Assembly: GCA_039720395.1 (NCBI GenBank)
Contig: CM077831.1
Location: 5,064,003-5,128,002 of the forward strand
Source: Liquidambar formosana
Taxonomy: Eukaryota; Streptophyta; Magnoliopsida; Saxifragales; Altingiaceae
DNA: 64,000 nt
Direction: 5' to 3'
Numbering within the stretch: the first letter of the stretch is position 1; each line of letters starts with the position of its first letter. The notes under the pieces were generated by a model, which had not been told where the DNA came from, searched no databases, and saw only the letters and a list, made by a program, of their open reading frames with translations. The position numbers were made by a program, and so were the translations under genes. Positions 1 to 10,994 of this stretch are shown one piece after another.

Positions 1-988
1 ATCGAAACCCTTATCTTCTACTTCACGTTTGAAGCCGTCGAGATCATCTGAGGTGGATAATTCGAGCAAAATCGAGCAATTGTGGAAAAACCCATTGTTC
101 GACTTTTGAGCCTCGCCCTCCATAGCAAAATTGGAAGAGGAAATTTCTCTTTCTAAGACAATGCACATATGAGATTATTTTTGTTTCTCACAACCTCGCC
201 CTTACTAATTATGGATTGACTGAGGAGCAACTGTAGACCACCAACATTGACTACCTTCAAGCCATAGCAGAACCCATAAAACCCAACAACCATCATGACC
301 ACCACTAACGTCCACAGCGAAGACCATTAAAACCCATCTCTCTCAACCCAAACCACCTTTACTATTTACACCGTTGTCACTATTTACAACGTTGACCACC
401 TTTACTCAAGTTCTTTTAGAAAAACAGAGACCTAGAGAAGGAGGAGAAAAAGAGAAGAGGAGAACTTTGACCCTCGTCACCTAAACAAGCCATAGCACCA
501 TCGGCGAGCTAGCATGTCACAGCTATGGAAACGGAAAAAAAAAAAAAAAAAAAGCAGCAGCACATCCTCTTCAAGCTTGCTGAGAAATTGTTAGCCTTGC
601 CGTTGATTGTGGTGGTCCGTGCTTCATTGTTCACGGCCATAGATTTGCAAGGGCTACGCCTTGGGTTTTTCCATGGCATACAACCTTTTTTTTTTTCCCA
701 CGAGAAGAAGGGAGAGAGTGAGATAGGATGGGATAGAGTCGGCCGGAGGGGTTGAGGTGAAGAAGAAGCATTCTAAACATAAAGGGGCAAAATGGGCATA
801 AAATAGTCAAATAAGGTCACGTGCATATCGTGTGACCAATTATCCGTTTAATCAACAGGGTTCATCACGGTAGGACCCCAATTGAAACATAATTAAAACC
901 TTGGGGACTAAATTGACTGCTTTTTAAATTTGAGGGTACCAAAGTGAAACGCACCCCAAACATGAGGGTAGTTTTCTGCAATTTACCC
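1..988. mobile_element. Right part of a Mutator-like TIR element (left end outside window)
   Basis: The segment ends at 988 in an AT-rich terminal sequence whose reverse complement begins GGGTAAATTGCAGAAA. The element at 20156-21786 begins almost identically (GGGTAAATTACAGAAA), so I treat this as the same type of terminus. About 815-840 holds an imperfect GGTCACG/CGTGTGACC hairpin, as is common near such ends. No transposase is seen. A short reading frame near 525 is an A-run plus low-complexity sequence and is not convincing. The left end and its duplication cannot be checked. Confidence 0.4.
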
Positions 989-1000
989 TATATAAAATAA

Positions 1001-1379
1001 TGTTTAAATATGTTTAAAGTATGGAAAAAGATTGGTGGGCCGACTACCGTTAGACCACCGTTAACCGACTGTGTGTTTAGGATATGTATACAAATATGGT
1101 GGAGTTGCATACTCCACAGTAGAATATGGAGGCTCTTGAGGCTCGTTTCTTCAGGATTCCAAACCGCGCGCGCCTATTTTTTTGGAAATTGATTCCAATT
1201 TTAACTGCTTTGTGAATATTTGCTTCAATTTCCTTATATATCATGTATTTTCACAAGTTTATAGGGTTTTATTTCGGAAGTGGGTGGTTTATGCTTCATG
1301 GCTACTTTGTCTACTTCGATTTGAGTTAGAATTTGAAGGTTTTTCTCAATTCAATCGGGGGATTTTTGTGGTGGTTCAG
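1001..1379 (+). promoter_or_regulatory. Possible promoter and 5'UTR exon of the FAR1-like relic
   Basis: A good plant donor (CAG|GTATGT) lies at 1379/1380 and a matching acceptor (TTTTTAG) ends at 3108, three bases before the ATG of the FAR1-like reading frame. Removing the solo LTR and one TSD copy leaves an intron of about 0.4 kb. The exon start is not visible; no TATA box is claimed. Confidence 0.25.
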
Positions 1380-1451
1380 GTATGTTTTCAATCATGTTGA
1401 CGCATATTGATTTCATGGAAGTTCTATTATTCTATTGAGTTAAATTATATC

Positions 1452-2780
1452 TGTTGTCCCAAGTAAATAACCCTAGAGGGGGGGTGAATAGGGTTATAGG
1501 CCAAATAAAAAATTAATAGCAATCTCAAAAACAAATTATTGCAAACAAGATTAAATGTAAGAATATGCAATAATAAAGAGATTAGGGGAAAGAGAATGCA
1601 AACGATGTTAACGAGGTTCGGCCTTCCGCCTACGTCCTCGCCTCAATAGTTCGCTTGAAGATTCACCAATCCACTAGCACTCTCTTTCAAGGTGGAGCAG
1701 CAAACCTTTACAAATTAAGTGTTCTTCACCAACACTTAACTAAATGCACTCTTCTCAAGTGCTTACAAGTGAGGGTACACAACCCATTGATACAAAGTGT
1801 TTGGAGATGATTTTGTGCTCAAAGAAAGCTCTCTCAAAAACTAGATACACAGAATTTCAAAGCACACTCAGCTATTGATTGATTTCAATGAATGCTCACA
1901 AAAGAAATTAGGGCTTGTAATTGATTTTCTTATTTAGTAGCTCAATGAATGCTCATAAATGAGCTCAAGCCTTGTATTTATACTCAAGGGGTCCAAAATA
2001 GCCGTTCTGGAACAATAAATGCCGGGAAAGGGAGTTCGGTGGGCATTAAATGCTTCAAAAGTCCGTTATAAAACTAGCCGTTAGACCTCTGCCCGAGGAT
2101 TTCAACCGGTTGAAACATCTTTTAGCCGTCTAAAACTTCCCTTTCAGCCGTTTGAAGAAGGCTACTGAAGTTTCCAGAGAAGGTCACATATGGGATTCAA
2201 GAGACATCTTTTTCAGTCGTCTGAACAACACTTTCAACCGGCTTAAAGTGGATTTTCAACCGGCTTAAGCAACCATCTGAAAATTCCAGAAAGCTGATCT
2301 TTCAGTAAGTCCATTTTCAGCCTGCTGATAAGTTTCAGCCTACTGAAGCAGCATTTTCAGCTGGCTGAAACTATGTTTTAGCCGTTTGAAAAACTCTGTT
2401 TTCAGATAGAAAATATGCATTAAGTCCATATTTAAGGTAAGTTATTTTAGGCCTTTAAGATTATCAAATTAGCATAGTTCTAAGCCCTTTAAACTTGTGT
2501 GAGCAAAGATCGAAATTAATCTTACAATATTTTCCTAAAATTCCACACAAATTGTCTTGTGGTAAAGCTTGACTGTTCTTGAATGTTTGATGGATCCATT
2601 TGCACTGCTTTCATATGATCTGTGCTTTGTTTGCTTGTGCAATTTGATCCTTAATTCTTGAAACATTTTGTGACTTTGATACCTGTCTAGACTCATCACT
2701 TAAATGCTTATTAGTCCTTAAACATCTTATTATGTATTGTTATCATCAAAACCTCGGGAATAAAACCATTTAGGCCAACA
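1452..2780. mobile_element. Solo LTR, family S1 copy 1 (TSD ATATC)
   Basis: The 1,329-bp segment begins TGTTGTCCCAAG and ends GGCCAACA (TG...CA) and is flanked by a perfect 5-bp duplication ATATC (1447-1451 and 2781-2785). No internal retroelement sequence or second LTR is adjacent, so it is a solo LTR left by LTR-LTR recombination. The copy at 47973-49443 has the same order of blocks (G-run, GTGAATAGGGTTAT, cctacgtcctcgcct) but its own TSD. At 2100-2392 it carries an array of imperfect palindromes of the form TTTCAGCCGNCTGAAA. It sits in the probable 5'UTR intron of the FAR1-like relic. Copia or gypsy membership cannot be decided from the LTR. Confidence 0.88.
2100..2392. repeat. Palindromic minisatellite inside solo LTR S1 copy 1
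   Basis: Units such as TTTCAACCGGTTGAAA, TTTCAGCCGTTTGAAG and TTTTCAGCTGGCTGAAA recur with variable spacing. Each is a near-palindrome centred on CCGG, CTGG or CGTC. The equivalent part of the other S1 copy (48632-49053) holds a differently sequenced palindrome array. Confidence 0.7.
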
Positions 2781-3108
2781 ATATCCACTTTGAGCAAAAT
2801 ATGGTTTACAAATTTTCTTGATGAACTATTGATCAAGGTTGATGTAGAGTTATTTTTCATAGCTGGATTGATATTGTTTTAGATTTCTTCATTTATTTTG
2901 ATTGTTAGCTTGGTTTTTGTTATAAATGTTTGGTCAGTTTTATTTAAGGTGTTTGTTAGTGCTGAGGTTGTTGTGGTTAGGATGAATTTCAAGCTTCTTA
3001 ATTTTAGTTGTTTTTATTCTGATTTCTTCATTTATTTTGATTGTTAGCTTGGTTTTAGTTGTTTTGAGCTATTCATGACATGTATTTTCTATTATTGTTC
3101 ATTTTTAG

Positions 3109-5128
3109 GATATGGATAATGTTCATAATGGCACTTCCGTTTTTGAAAGTCAAGGTTTGGATGATTCTACTGCTATTGTAGAGCTTGAAATTGGAATGAG
3201 TTTTGGTTCTGAAGAAGAGGTTTGTACGTTTTATAGTAAGTATGCTATGAGCAAAGGGTTTGGGATAGCTAAAATTAGTGTGAAGTGTGATAATGGAAGT
3301 TTAAAGTACTATTCACTTGCTTATTCTAGTAATGGCAAATATGTGTCCTTAGCAAATAATGGTTTAAATCCTAGACCAACTATCAAGATTGGATGCAAAG
3401 CAAAGATAAATATTGTTGTGAGAAGTAAAGGCGAGTTTGTTATCTCTAAGGTGTGTATACTTCACAATCATGGCTTAAGTCCTCAGTTATCACGCTGTTT
3501 GCCTTACCACAAAAGATTAGATTCAATGACTAAAAAAATTTTAAAGATAAATGATAGGGCTGGAATTAAGCCATCGAAAAGTTATTTGTCATTGGTTGTT
3601 ACAACTAGAGGGTATGAGCAGGTGAGATATAGTAAGAAGGATATTAGGAATTTCAGATGTTGTTTCTTTTGATTCAACATATTTGACTAATTAGTATAGT
3701 ATGTCATTTGCTCCTTTCGTTAGATTTAACCATCATGGCAGTCAATTTTGTTTTGGATGTGGTTTATTATCATCTGAAGGCAATTGGGACATATATTTAG
3801 CTCTTCAGGTTAGTTTTATAATATCTAACGTTAATTTTAAGTTACTTAAAGATTAGTAAATTCTGTTAATTTGATTGTAGCTTTGTTTTTTTGCAGAAAC
3901 TGGTTGGAATGTATGTTATTTAATGCACCGAAAGCCATTATAACTGATTAGTGCAATGCTATACAAACAACAGTTGTGGAGGTTTTTCCTAACATACAAT
4001 ATCGACTTTGTTTGTGGCATACTATAAGGAAGATACCTATTAAGTTGGGAGCATTTAAGGAGTATAAAAAAATCAAGAAATGCTTAAAATCTGTTGTTTA
4101 TGAGAATATCACAGTCAATGAGTTTGAGCAGGGATGGGCACAGTTGCTTAACAACTTTGAGCTTAGTGAAAATGATTGGTTGAAGTCATTGTATAATGAT
4201 CATAGGTGATAGGTTCCAGTTTTTGTCAAGGAAATGTTTTGAGCTGGTATGTCTACAACACAAAGAAGTGAGAGCATGAACTCATTTTTCGAAGGTTATG
4301 TGAACTCAAAGACTACTCTTAAGCAATTTGTGAAACAATATAAAGAAGCTTTGAAGAAGAAAATTGAGAATGAAAACATAGCTGATTTTTCATCATTTAA
4401 CTCAACAATTCCTTTGATTATTGATTTTGAATTTGAGAAGCAATTTCAAAATGCATATACACATGATATGTTTAGAAAATTTCAAGCTGACATTCAGGGG
4501 TTTGATTTGTTGTAATGTAAGTTTGGTTGGATCTGAATGGCATGTGTTGATATCAAGTTTGTGATGTGGCTAAAGAAAAGGATGGAAAGAAGAGGAAGGT
4601 GTTGTATAATGCCTTGTTTAATGAAGTTGAGTTCAAAGTTTTATGTCTTTGTCACTTGTTTGAGTTCAAGAGTATTGTATGTAGGCATATTCTAAACGTT
4701 TTGGTTGAAAGGAATATTAGAGAGTTGTCGGGTGAATATATTCTAGACCGATGGAGAAAATGTATAAAACTCACAATTATGTAAAAAATTATTATGAAGA
4801 CCCCGTAACCAAAGAAGAGATGGTGCGTCAATCTAGTCTTTACACCATATTCTGTCAAATTTCAAATGCAGCCATTAAATCAATTGAAAAGTATGAGTTT
4901 TTGAGGGAGAATTTAGAGATTTTGCATGAGAAGATGCCAATCGCTTGTGATGGTGACACAATCGCTTGCGAGGATGGTTGCTCTAGGTTGCGGATTCGAT
5001 CGCCATTGAAAGTTAAAAGCAAAGGGTGCTTCCCTGTAAAGAAGAATGAATCAAGAGTATACAAGTTGAGTAACAAAGGTAAAAAGTCTAGGAATTGCAA
5101 CAATGATGTAGTTGGTGTTGACAAATGA
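3109..5128 (+). pseudogene. FAR1/FHY3-related (FRS5-like) protein or domesticated Mutator transposase, decayed
   Basis: The 186-residue frame from 3112 matches the FAR1 DNA-binding domain (about residues 28-135: GMSFGSEEEVCTFYSKYA, then CKAKINIVV, HNHGLSP and the NDRAGI block). FAR1-domain proteins are transcription factors derived from Mutator transposases. Downstream, in other frames, come MULE-transposase pieces: DVVSFDSTYL at about 3660, FCFGCGLLSSE, PKAIITD at about 3925, RLCLWHT at about 4005, STTQRSESMNSFFEGYV at 4252, and a SWIM zinc finger (CLCHLFEFKSIVCRHIL) at about 4640-4700. Lesions seen: a missing block between the FAR1 domain and DVVSFDSTY, stop codons within the transposase part, and a frameshift before the basic C-terminal piece ending at 5128. 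An early Cys of the FAR1 finger is replaced (LAYSS). A possible intron lies at 3809-3896. It is very probably non-functional. Confidence 0.8.
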
Positions 5129-6377
5129 GATTGGGCCTGCAACATTTTGATTTTGTTTGCAATGTTTTCAAAATTCTTTATTAGAATTCTTGTTTTTTTT
5201 GTGATTTGGACAAAAAAGCATTGCAATGTTTGCAATGTTTTCAAGGACATCAGAGCGCAACAAACACATTCAATAATATAGAAAAGATTAATTTAGCAAC
5301 AGCTCAACCAACAGCTACACCCATCAAGCAAAGATTCAGAAAGATTTCGATCACCCAGGAAGTAAGAACATCATCTCAAATATCATTATCAGTCACAGTT
5401 TGTTGTTAGCTTAAGGAAACCCACAAACAAGCCCGGAATGGCCTAAATCTACCTACCCGTTTAAGTTTCCCAATAGGTCATGATCCAGAAAGATCCTACA
5501 CTACCACCTCACAGTTTGAGCATCATAGCAATTGTAATATCCCATTCAAGATCCTAACAAAGCCTTTGCAGGAACAGAAATCCAGCAAAAACAAAGTTAG
5601 TCTGAAGGAGACCAAACATCAATCTCTCGGGACCAAAACCGTGCATGTCGACTCCTGAAGAAGTCTGAGAACTCCTAAGAGGAGGATTATCTCAAAATCT
5701 TATCCCGTTCAGCAACAGCTCAGGGATTTGAGTAAAAAACACCAAAGATAGAGACCGCCATGTCTCTTGACAAATCAACACCTATCAAAAGTAGATAGGC
5801 AATAAGAGCTCCCATCGACATGGTTGAGCGCAGGTAAGTATAGTTTCTTTTCAGTACTAATAGTAGTATAGCATAGTTAGGGTTGCCATATAGCCCAAAG
5901 CTCACTTTCCCCAGTGGACCTTAAGTCTTGGATGATCTAACCTTTTCGTGTAAGACATCGAAAAATTTCAACACTCCCATGAATCTCGCAATCCACTATC
6001 TTGGAGCACTTTGACTCTCCCAGCTAAGACCATTGACTGAGTTATCAAGCATTCATTAGAAACATTACTGTTGACTTACTGAGAAATGTAGCCCTATAAA
6101 AATGGGGTTATGTCTCAGTCTTTTTTATGTATATATTAACACCCCATTTTTACCGAGTATATACATCAAAGAGATGTCACCTCAAGACCAGAACCATTTA
6201 CAACCACACTCAAAAAACTTGACCAAAGAATGAGTCTTGCACAGGAGTTGAGACCTCAGTAGTCTTGAAGGGTTCGGAATTATCTTTTCAATGACTGGTA
6301 GTACACCAAATTCGGAGTCAAGGAATTCCGTGTAGAGCCATTTCAAGTTTGAAGCCATTTCTGGCAGGCATTGGAAA
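5129..6377. other. No gene recognised
   Basis: AT-rich sequence with no long open frame and no family I recognise. It is the left flank of the solo LTR at 6383-8783; the right flank resumes at 8789. Confidence 0.5.
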
Positions 6378-6594
6378 ACTCTTGTAACACCTGTAATTTT
6401 AATTAAGATATTAAGGGTTTAATCTATGGTTAACAGAGTTAATCTCATGATTTGTTGGATAATACTTGTATGGGTAACACATGTATATAATGTTAGGATG
6501 TTAAGATTGAATTTTATGACTCAGGGTTCTTTGTTTGATTGTGTTAAGGTATGTTTTGGTGAGCTACGTACCTCTTTGTTGTGCATGTTGAGTG

Positions 6595-6771
6595 TTAGAG
6601 TTGACTATAACCCTTTACAGTTGACTATAATAAACAGAATATTTAGTTTTGTGCCAGTTGGGTGTTATAGTTGACTATAACAACTTATAGTCAACTATAA
6701 CAAACAGAATGTTGCAGTATTGTTCATTGGGGAGTTATAGTCGACTATAACTCATTATCGTCGACTATAAC
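6595..6771. repeat. Array of GTTATAGT-YGACTATAAC palindromes
   Basis: Six related motifs occur in about 175 bp: GTTATAGTCGACTATAAC is a perfect 18-bp palindrome at 6734-6751, with near-perfect versions at 6664-6681, 6684-6701 and 6754-6771 and half-units at about 6597 and 6618. They come in pairs about 70 bp apart, separated by a conserved AAACAGAAT-type spacer. Confidence 0.8.
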
Positions 6772-7884
6772 ACACGGGATTTCTGCGGAAAGGCAAGATT
6801 TTTATGGGGTGAAAAGACTATTCTACCCCTCCTTTATGTTTCCTATAAAACCCAACTTCTAGAGGGTTCCTCACCCATTTTTCTCAGCCGATCGAAAAAG
6901 AGGAGATACGAGAGAGAGAGAAAGGGGACGGTGGAGAGAGAAAGAGTTTTTCCCTCCATTTTCATGGGTTTTCATGCATTATGAGCATGATTTCTCTTCT
7001 CTCCACCTGGTCATACACTTGATCTACTTCTTGGGAGTATTATTCATGGACTTTATAGTTGGGGTTTCTTATTTGGGTTCATGTATGTGTTCTTGGAGCT
7101 TGCTCTTGGTGGATTGAGCTTGGATTTCGTGGAATTTGGCATGGATGTTCATCCTCACCAATTCCTTTGCAATTGATAGGTAATTTCTCATGTAAAAAAC
7201 TAGGGTTTGCATTTCTTTTGGGATTTAGTTATCATATCCTCATATTTTGTGTTTATCCATGGTATTTGTGAGGTTTGGTTGCATCTTGGAGTTGGAATCT
7301 CTATTCTCTTCATTCAACTAAGTCATTTGGGAGTTAGGGCTTGGATTGGGAGCTTGTATGTGCATTATAGGGTTTGGATTTCACACGTACGACACACAAG
7401 GTTGCATTTTTCTACATTTGGTTGAGGTAGGTGCAATTTACATGGGTTTAAACTATTGACATGATAATATGGTATATATTATCATAGTATTTTGTTATTC
7501 TTGGAATTTAGCATATGGGTATTGATGATTTATAGAATAAATCTTGAAATGGAACTTTAGGTAATTGATGGTATAAATTGGGAATTATGTTTATTGAGAA
7601 TTATGGGTTATCCTACACTTTCTGGGAACTATAAATGCATGAATTTTATGGTATTTTTATATGGGTAATTGATACTTTTGGTTTATGATCTTAAGGTTGT
7701 AATCATAAACGGGTATTTATGTTGTTATCATAATTTGGTATAATTATGATATTATTTTATTATGGTTTACAGGGTATATTTTGGAAATGATTTTGGTTAA
7801 AAATCATATTTTATAGTTTATTGTGTTGCATGTTGGACATAACCATGCATAAATGGTCTTAATAATCAATTGGGTAATGTTGAG

Positions 7885-8095
7885 GGCTATTGGAGCTAGG
7901 ACTACTGCGGTCCTAAAGGAAAGGGACATCGTGCTGTGTTTTCCTATCCTCTAGTCCTGGGCTACTTTGTGTTGTCCCGAATCCGGGCTACTGTGGTCCC
8001 AGGTAGGGATGTCGTGCTGTGTTGTCCCGGGGATGAGGCTACTACGGTCCCAGGTAGGGATGTCTTGCTATGTTGTTCTCTTGGAGGTTGGGTTG
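7885..8095. repeat. Short tandem repeat within the 2.4 kb solo LTR
   Basis: About three copies of a 55-60 bp unit containing GGCTACTGTGGTCCCAGGTA followed by GGGATGTCGTGCTGTGTTG. Both strands show short open frames here only because of the repeat. Confidence 0.7.
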
Positions 8096-8952
8096 TGATT
8101 CCTCCATTCCGCACGCAATGGCCCCTTTGTGGGGAAATTGGGTAATTTATGGAATTGATTAAATGAACATGGGTCACATGCATTGGGCATTATGCATCAT
8201 TGTTTTAACTTATGGATTATAACTTATTTTCGGAGTTATAACATACTTGGGGGAGTATATTTCTGTTTTAAATGATATAATTGGGTTCTATCTATATCAT
8301 TGCTTTAGTCTACTATGTTAAATTGTATCTATTGAGTTGGCAAACTCACACCTATTTTCTTAAATGTTTTTCAGTATCACAGGATATGATTTATGAAGCT
8401 TATGCGGAGGCATGCTTACTTGGGATTTATTAATGTATTTTTCATGGGATAAATGAATGTATTTCATTAATTTTCATTTGGGCAGCCAATGTAAATGTAA
8501 ATTTAATCAGGGTTGTAATTTTAATTACTTATGGATGCGAGTATATGTGGGAATGCGATGCATGGGATGATACCACACTTAAGGATGACATGGCAATTTT
8601 TATAAAATGGATTTTCATAACAGGTTTATGATGGTATGTCCTATCTACGAATGGGTCATGCCCGAAATATTTTAAAAGGATTGAGATTTTGACACCTGTG
8701 ATCCTCTTTTATCAAATGATTGATTTAAAATAAAGCTTATTTTATTACTATTGATCACGGCTTAATTAATTTGGGTTGTGACAACTCTCAAAAAAGAGCT
8801 GCAACATAAATTTCTAAAAATCTGGGAATAGATGTTTTTGCATATTCTAAAACCTTTTTGTGGAATAGCAAAACTGCTAAAAATGTCCTGGTCCTAGATA
8901 ATCTCACATAGCTTTTTCACAACACTAGAACAAACTCGTGAAAATAAGTCGT

Positions 8953-10994
8953 TGTGGATGTCAAAAATCGATTTAGAGGAATTGAGTTCCGTTCCACTCT
9001 TAAAAGAGTTTCAAACAATAAGGAGTCGCCACCTCATTTTTAGGATACGAGGAAACCACTAAAAGATTTGTTTTATAAAAATAAGTTTGATTCCATATAA
9101 TAGAAAATAGGCAAGTCTTGAACCACAACCCGTTGGCACCCATTTCGCCCAATAAATTGGTCTCATTTATTGATTGGGCTTAATTAATTTCAACCATGCA
9201 ATATAACTAAAAATCAAGAAAATTAAAAGATAAAATCTAAGCTAAGTTGGACTTAGGCTCAAGTGAGCGGCCTACGTACTTTTTACGAAAATTAACAAAA
9301 CTCAAGGGAGTATGTAATATCACCTTAGCAATTACATCGTGGCATAAACTAGAACATCATGAACAAAGGTTAAGACTTATACCTAATAGAACCGAGGCAA
9401 GGGTTCTTTTGAGAGCCTAAGGTTGGGAGTTGGAAGTCGGGCAGAGCTCCAGTGCCTCCTAACTTGCTAGAAGGGGTCGCTAGCTAAAGGGTACTAACAA
9501 GGAATGTTCCTCTAAGTAAATCAGACCTCTTTTAGAATTCTCCATGTTGAACTCCTTCAACATTTTGACTATATTAAATGATTTGGAGATATTTAGCAGT
9601 CTACATAATCTATCTCTATAGATCTTGTTGGATGTTTCTGCCAAATCTTTCATGAAGAAGTCTTTCTCAAAAAACTAAAACTTCACATTATATAACATTC
9701 ATAATGATAAGGATGTCATCTATACTTAGGATAAAGAAAAACGATCCCACTCCCACTAACTTTTTATACACTCATGGTCCATCCATACAATGAAAAAAAT
9801 CAAACAATTTTATTATTTCAACTTTATAGATGTTCCATTTACGAGAATCTTATAGTCTATTAATAGACTTCTATAAATTTACACACTTTTATGGTTTTTC
9901 ACCATTGGATATAACATCTTTATATCCTTTTTGACATATCTTATATTTCAAAATATGTGTTTATAGATAACAAGATCCAAATGGATTTCAGCATAACTAT
10001 TATCAAATAAGTTTCTTTATAGATAACCTTTTGCCTATGTTGAAACATTCTCAAATAACCTAGCCTTCTAGGTCTCTACCTAACCATATTAGATTTAATG
10101 ACTCTTAGTCATTTTTCAAGTTGATGTCAAACATCGCCTAATCATAATCAATAGGATTATATTGGTGATCTTTATCACCAAAGAACAATTAATAGAGATA
10201 CCGTATCTCTTATATATTGAAAAATATCCAATTTGATCTATGAAAGGACTGTGGTGTAATTAAAGGTTTTGCCTCAATAGGGGCAAGGGTTGGATCTTTG
10301 TTGGTTTGTGGCTTTACAGACAATTCTGTGAATTCTATCAATCTACTTTTGCATCTTTCTTAAATGAACTCTTTCTCAAGAAAATCCAGCAAATATTCTA
10401 ATGGACAACTTTTATTCATTAAGGTAATAGAAATACTATCTCAACCACTCTTGGGATATACCATAATTCAACACTTACTTGACCTTATTTCCAGATTGTC
10501 TATATTATATCTCTAGACATACGTAGCATAATCCCAAGCCTTAACTTCTTTTTTTTCTATATCATATCTGATATAATATATTTGGGACAAAACTGGAGTG
10601 AACCCTAAATTATCAATGTGTAGCAATTTTAAGGTATATCCTAAATGGATACATTAGTTAAACTCATCATGGATCAAACCATATCTTAATAGGGTTCAAT
10701 TCGTTCTCTTAGATTCACCATTAAGTTATGGTATACTAAGAGGAGTCTACTGTAATTGAATGCATGCTCTATATGACTATATGCATTACACTGTATTAGT
10801 CAAATTATAAATGTAACTCTTTCACTTCACCAAGTAAAAGATGGGCTTAGTCATCTTATAACCAGTTCATAATTGCTACTAACCCACTTGTTTGCTTTGC
10901 TCGCAGAAAATAGATCCAAATTGACAATAAACATCATAGACCTCATCATCGGGAACTCACCATCAAAATGTAGGGACAAAATGGGATGTCTACA
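8953..10994 (-). mobile_element. LTR-like segment on the minus strand, interrupted
   Basis: Read on the minus strand it starts TGTAGACATCCCATTTTGTC and ends GACATCCACA, with TG...CA ends. The GGAGTCGCCACCT block near 9027 recurs in many plant LTRs. The flanks (GTCGT and ATACT) do not match, so it is not a clean solo LTR. A decayed copia RT region (from about 9495) lies inside it and was probably inserted. Confidence 0.45.
9495..9800 (-). pseudogene. Decayed Ty1/copia reverse transcriptase fragment
   Basis: On the minus strand the segment reads as the end of a copia RT with many stops: an IDDIL block where the catalytic YVDDIL is expected (first residue pair altered), a degraded KDLG-type stretch, then MLKEFNMENSKRGL, which matches the conserved copia block after the RT core. 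The sequence to the right (up to about 10880) is too decayed to assign. It may belong to the copia element whose LTR is at 13080-14736, which has the same orientation. Confidence 0.6.

Larger units (their letters stand above)
6383..8783. mobile_element. Solo LTR of about 2.4 kb (TSD ACTCT)
   Basis: Starts TGTAACACC, ends GGTTGTGACA, and is flanked by a perfect ACTCT duplication at 6378-6382 and 8784-8788. Length and ends resemble LTRs of gypsy chromoviruses of the Tekay/Del type, but that assignment is an inference. No internal region is attached, so it is a solo LTR. It contains a palindrome array (6595-6771) and a tandem repeat (about 7885-8095). Small open frames inside it are not genes. 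Confidence 0.85.

Noticed and set aside
525..755. 76-codon frame starting METEKKKKKK
   Set aside because: An A homopolymer gives the lysine run; the rest shows no family and lies in a TIR element.
4855..5250. 131-codon minus-strand frame
   Set aside because: Antisense shadow of the FAR1-like relic's C-terminal part.
7885..8095. CRISPR-like spaced repeats
   Set aside because: Only about three diverged units with near-identical spacers and no cas genes; a plain tandem repeat in an LTR. The same holds for the AGACGTCT array.
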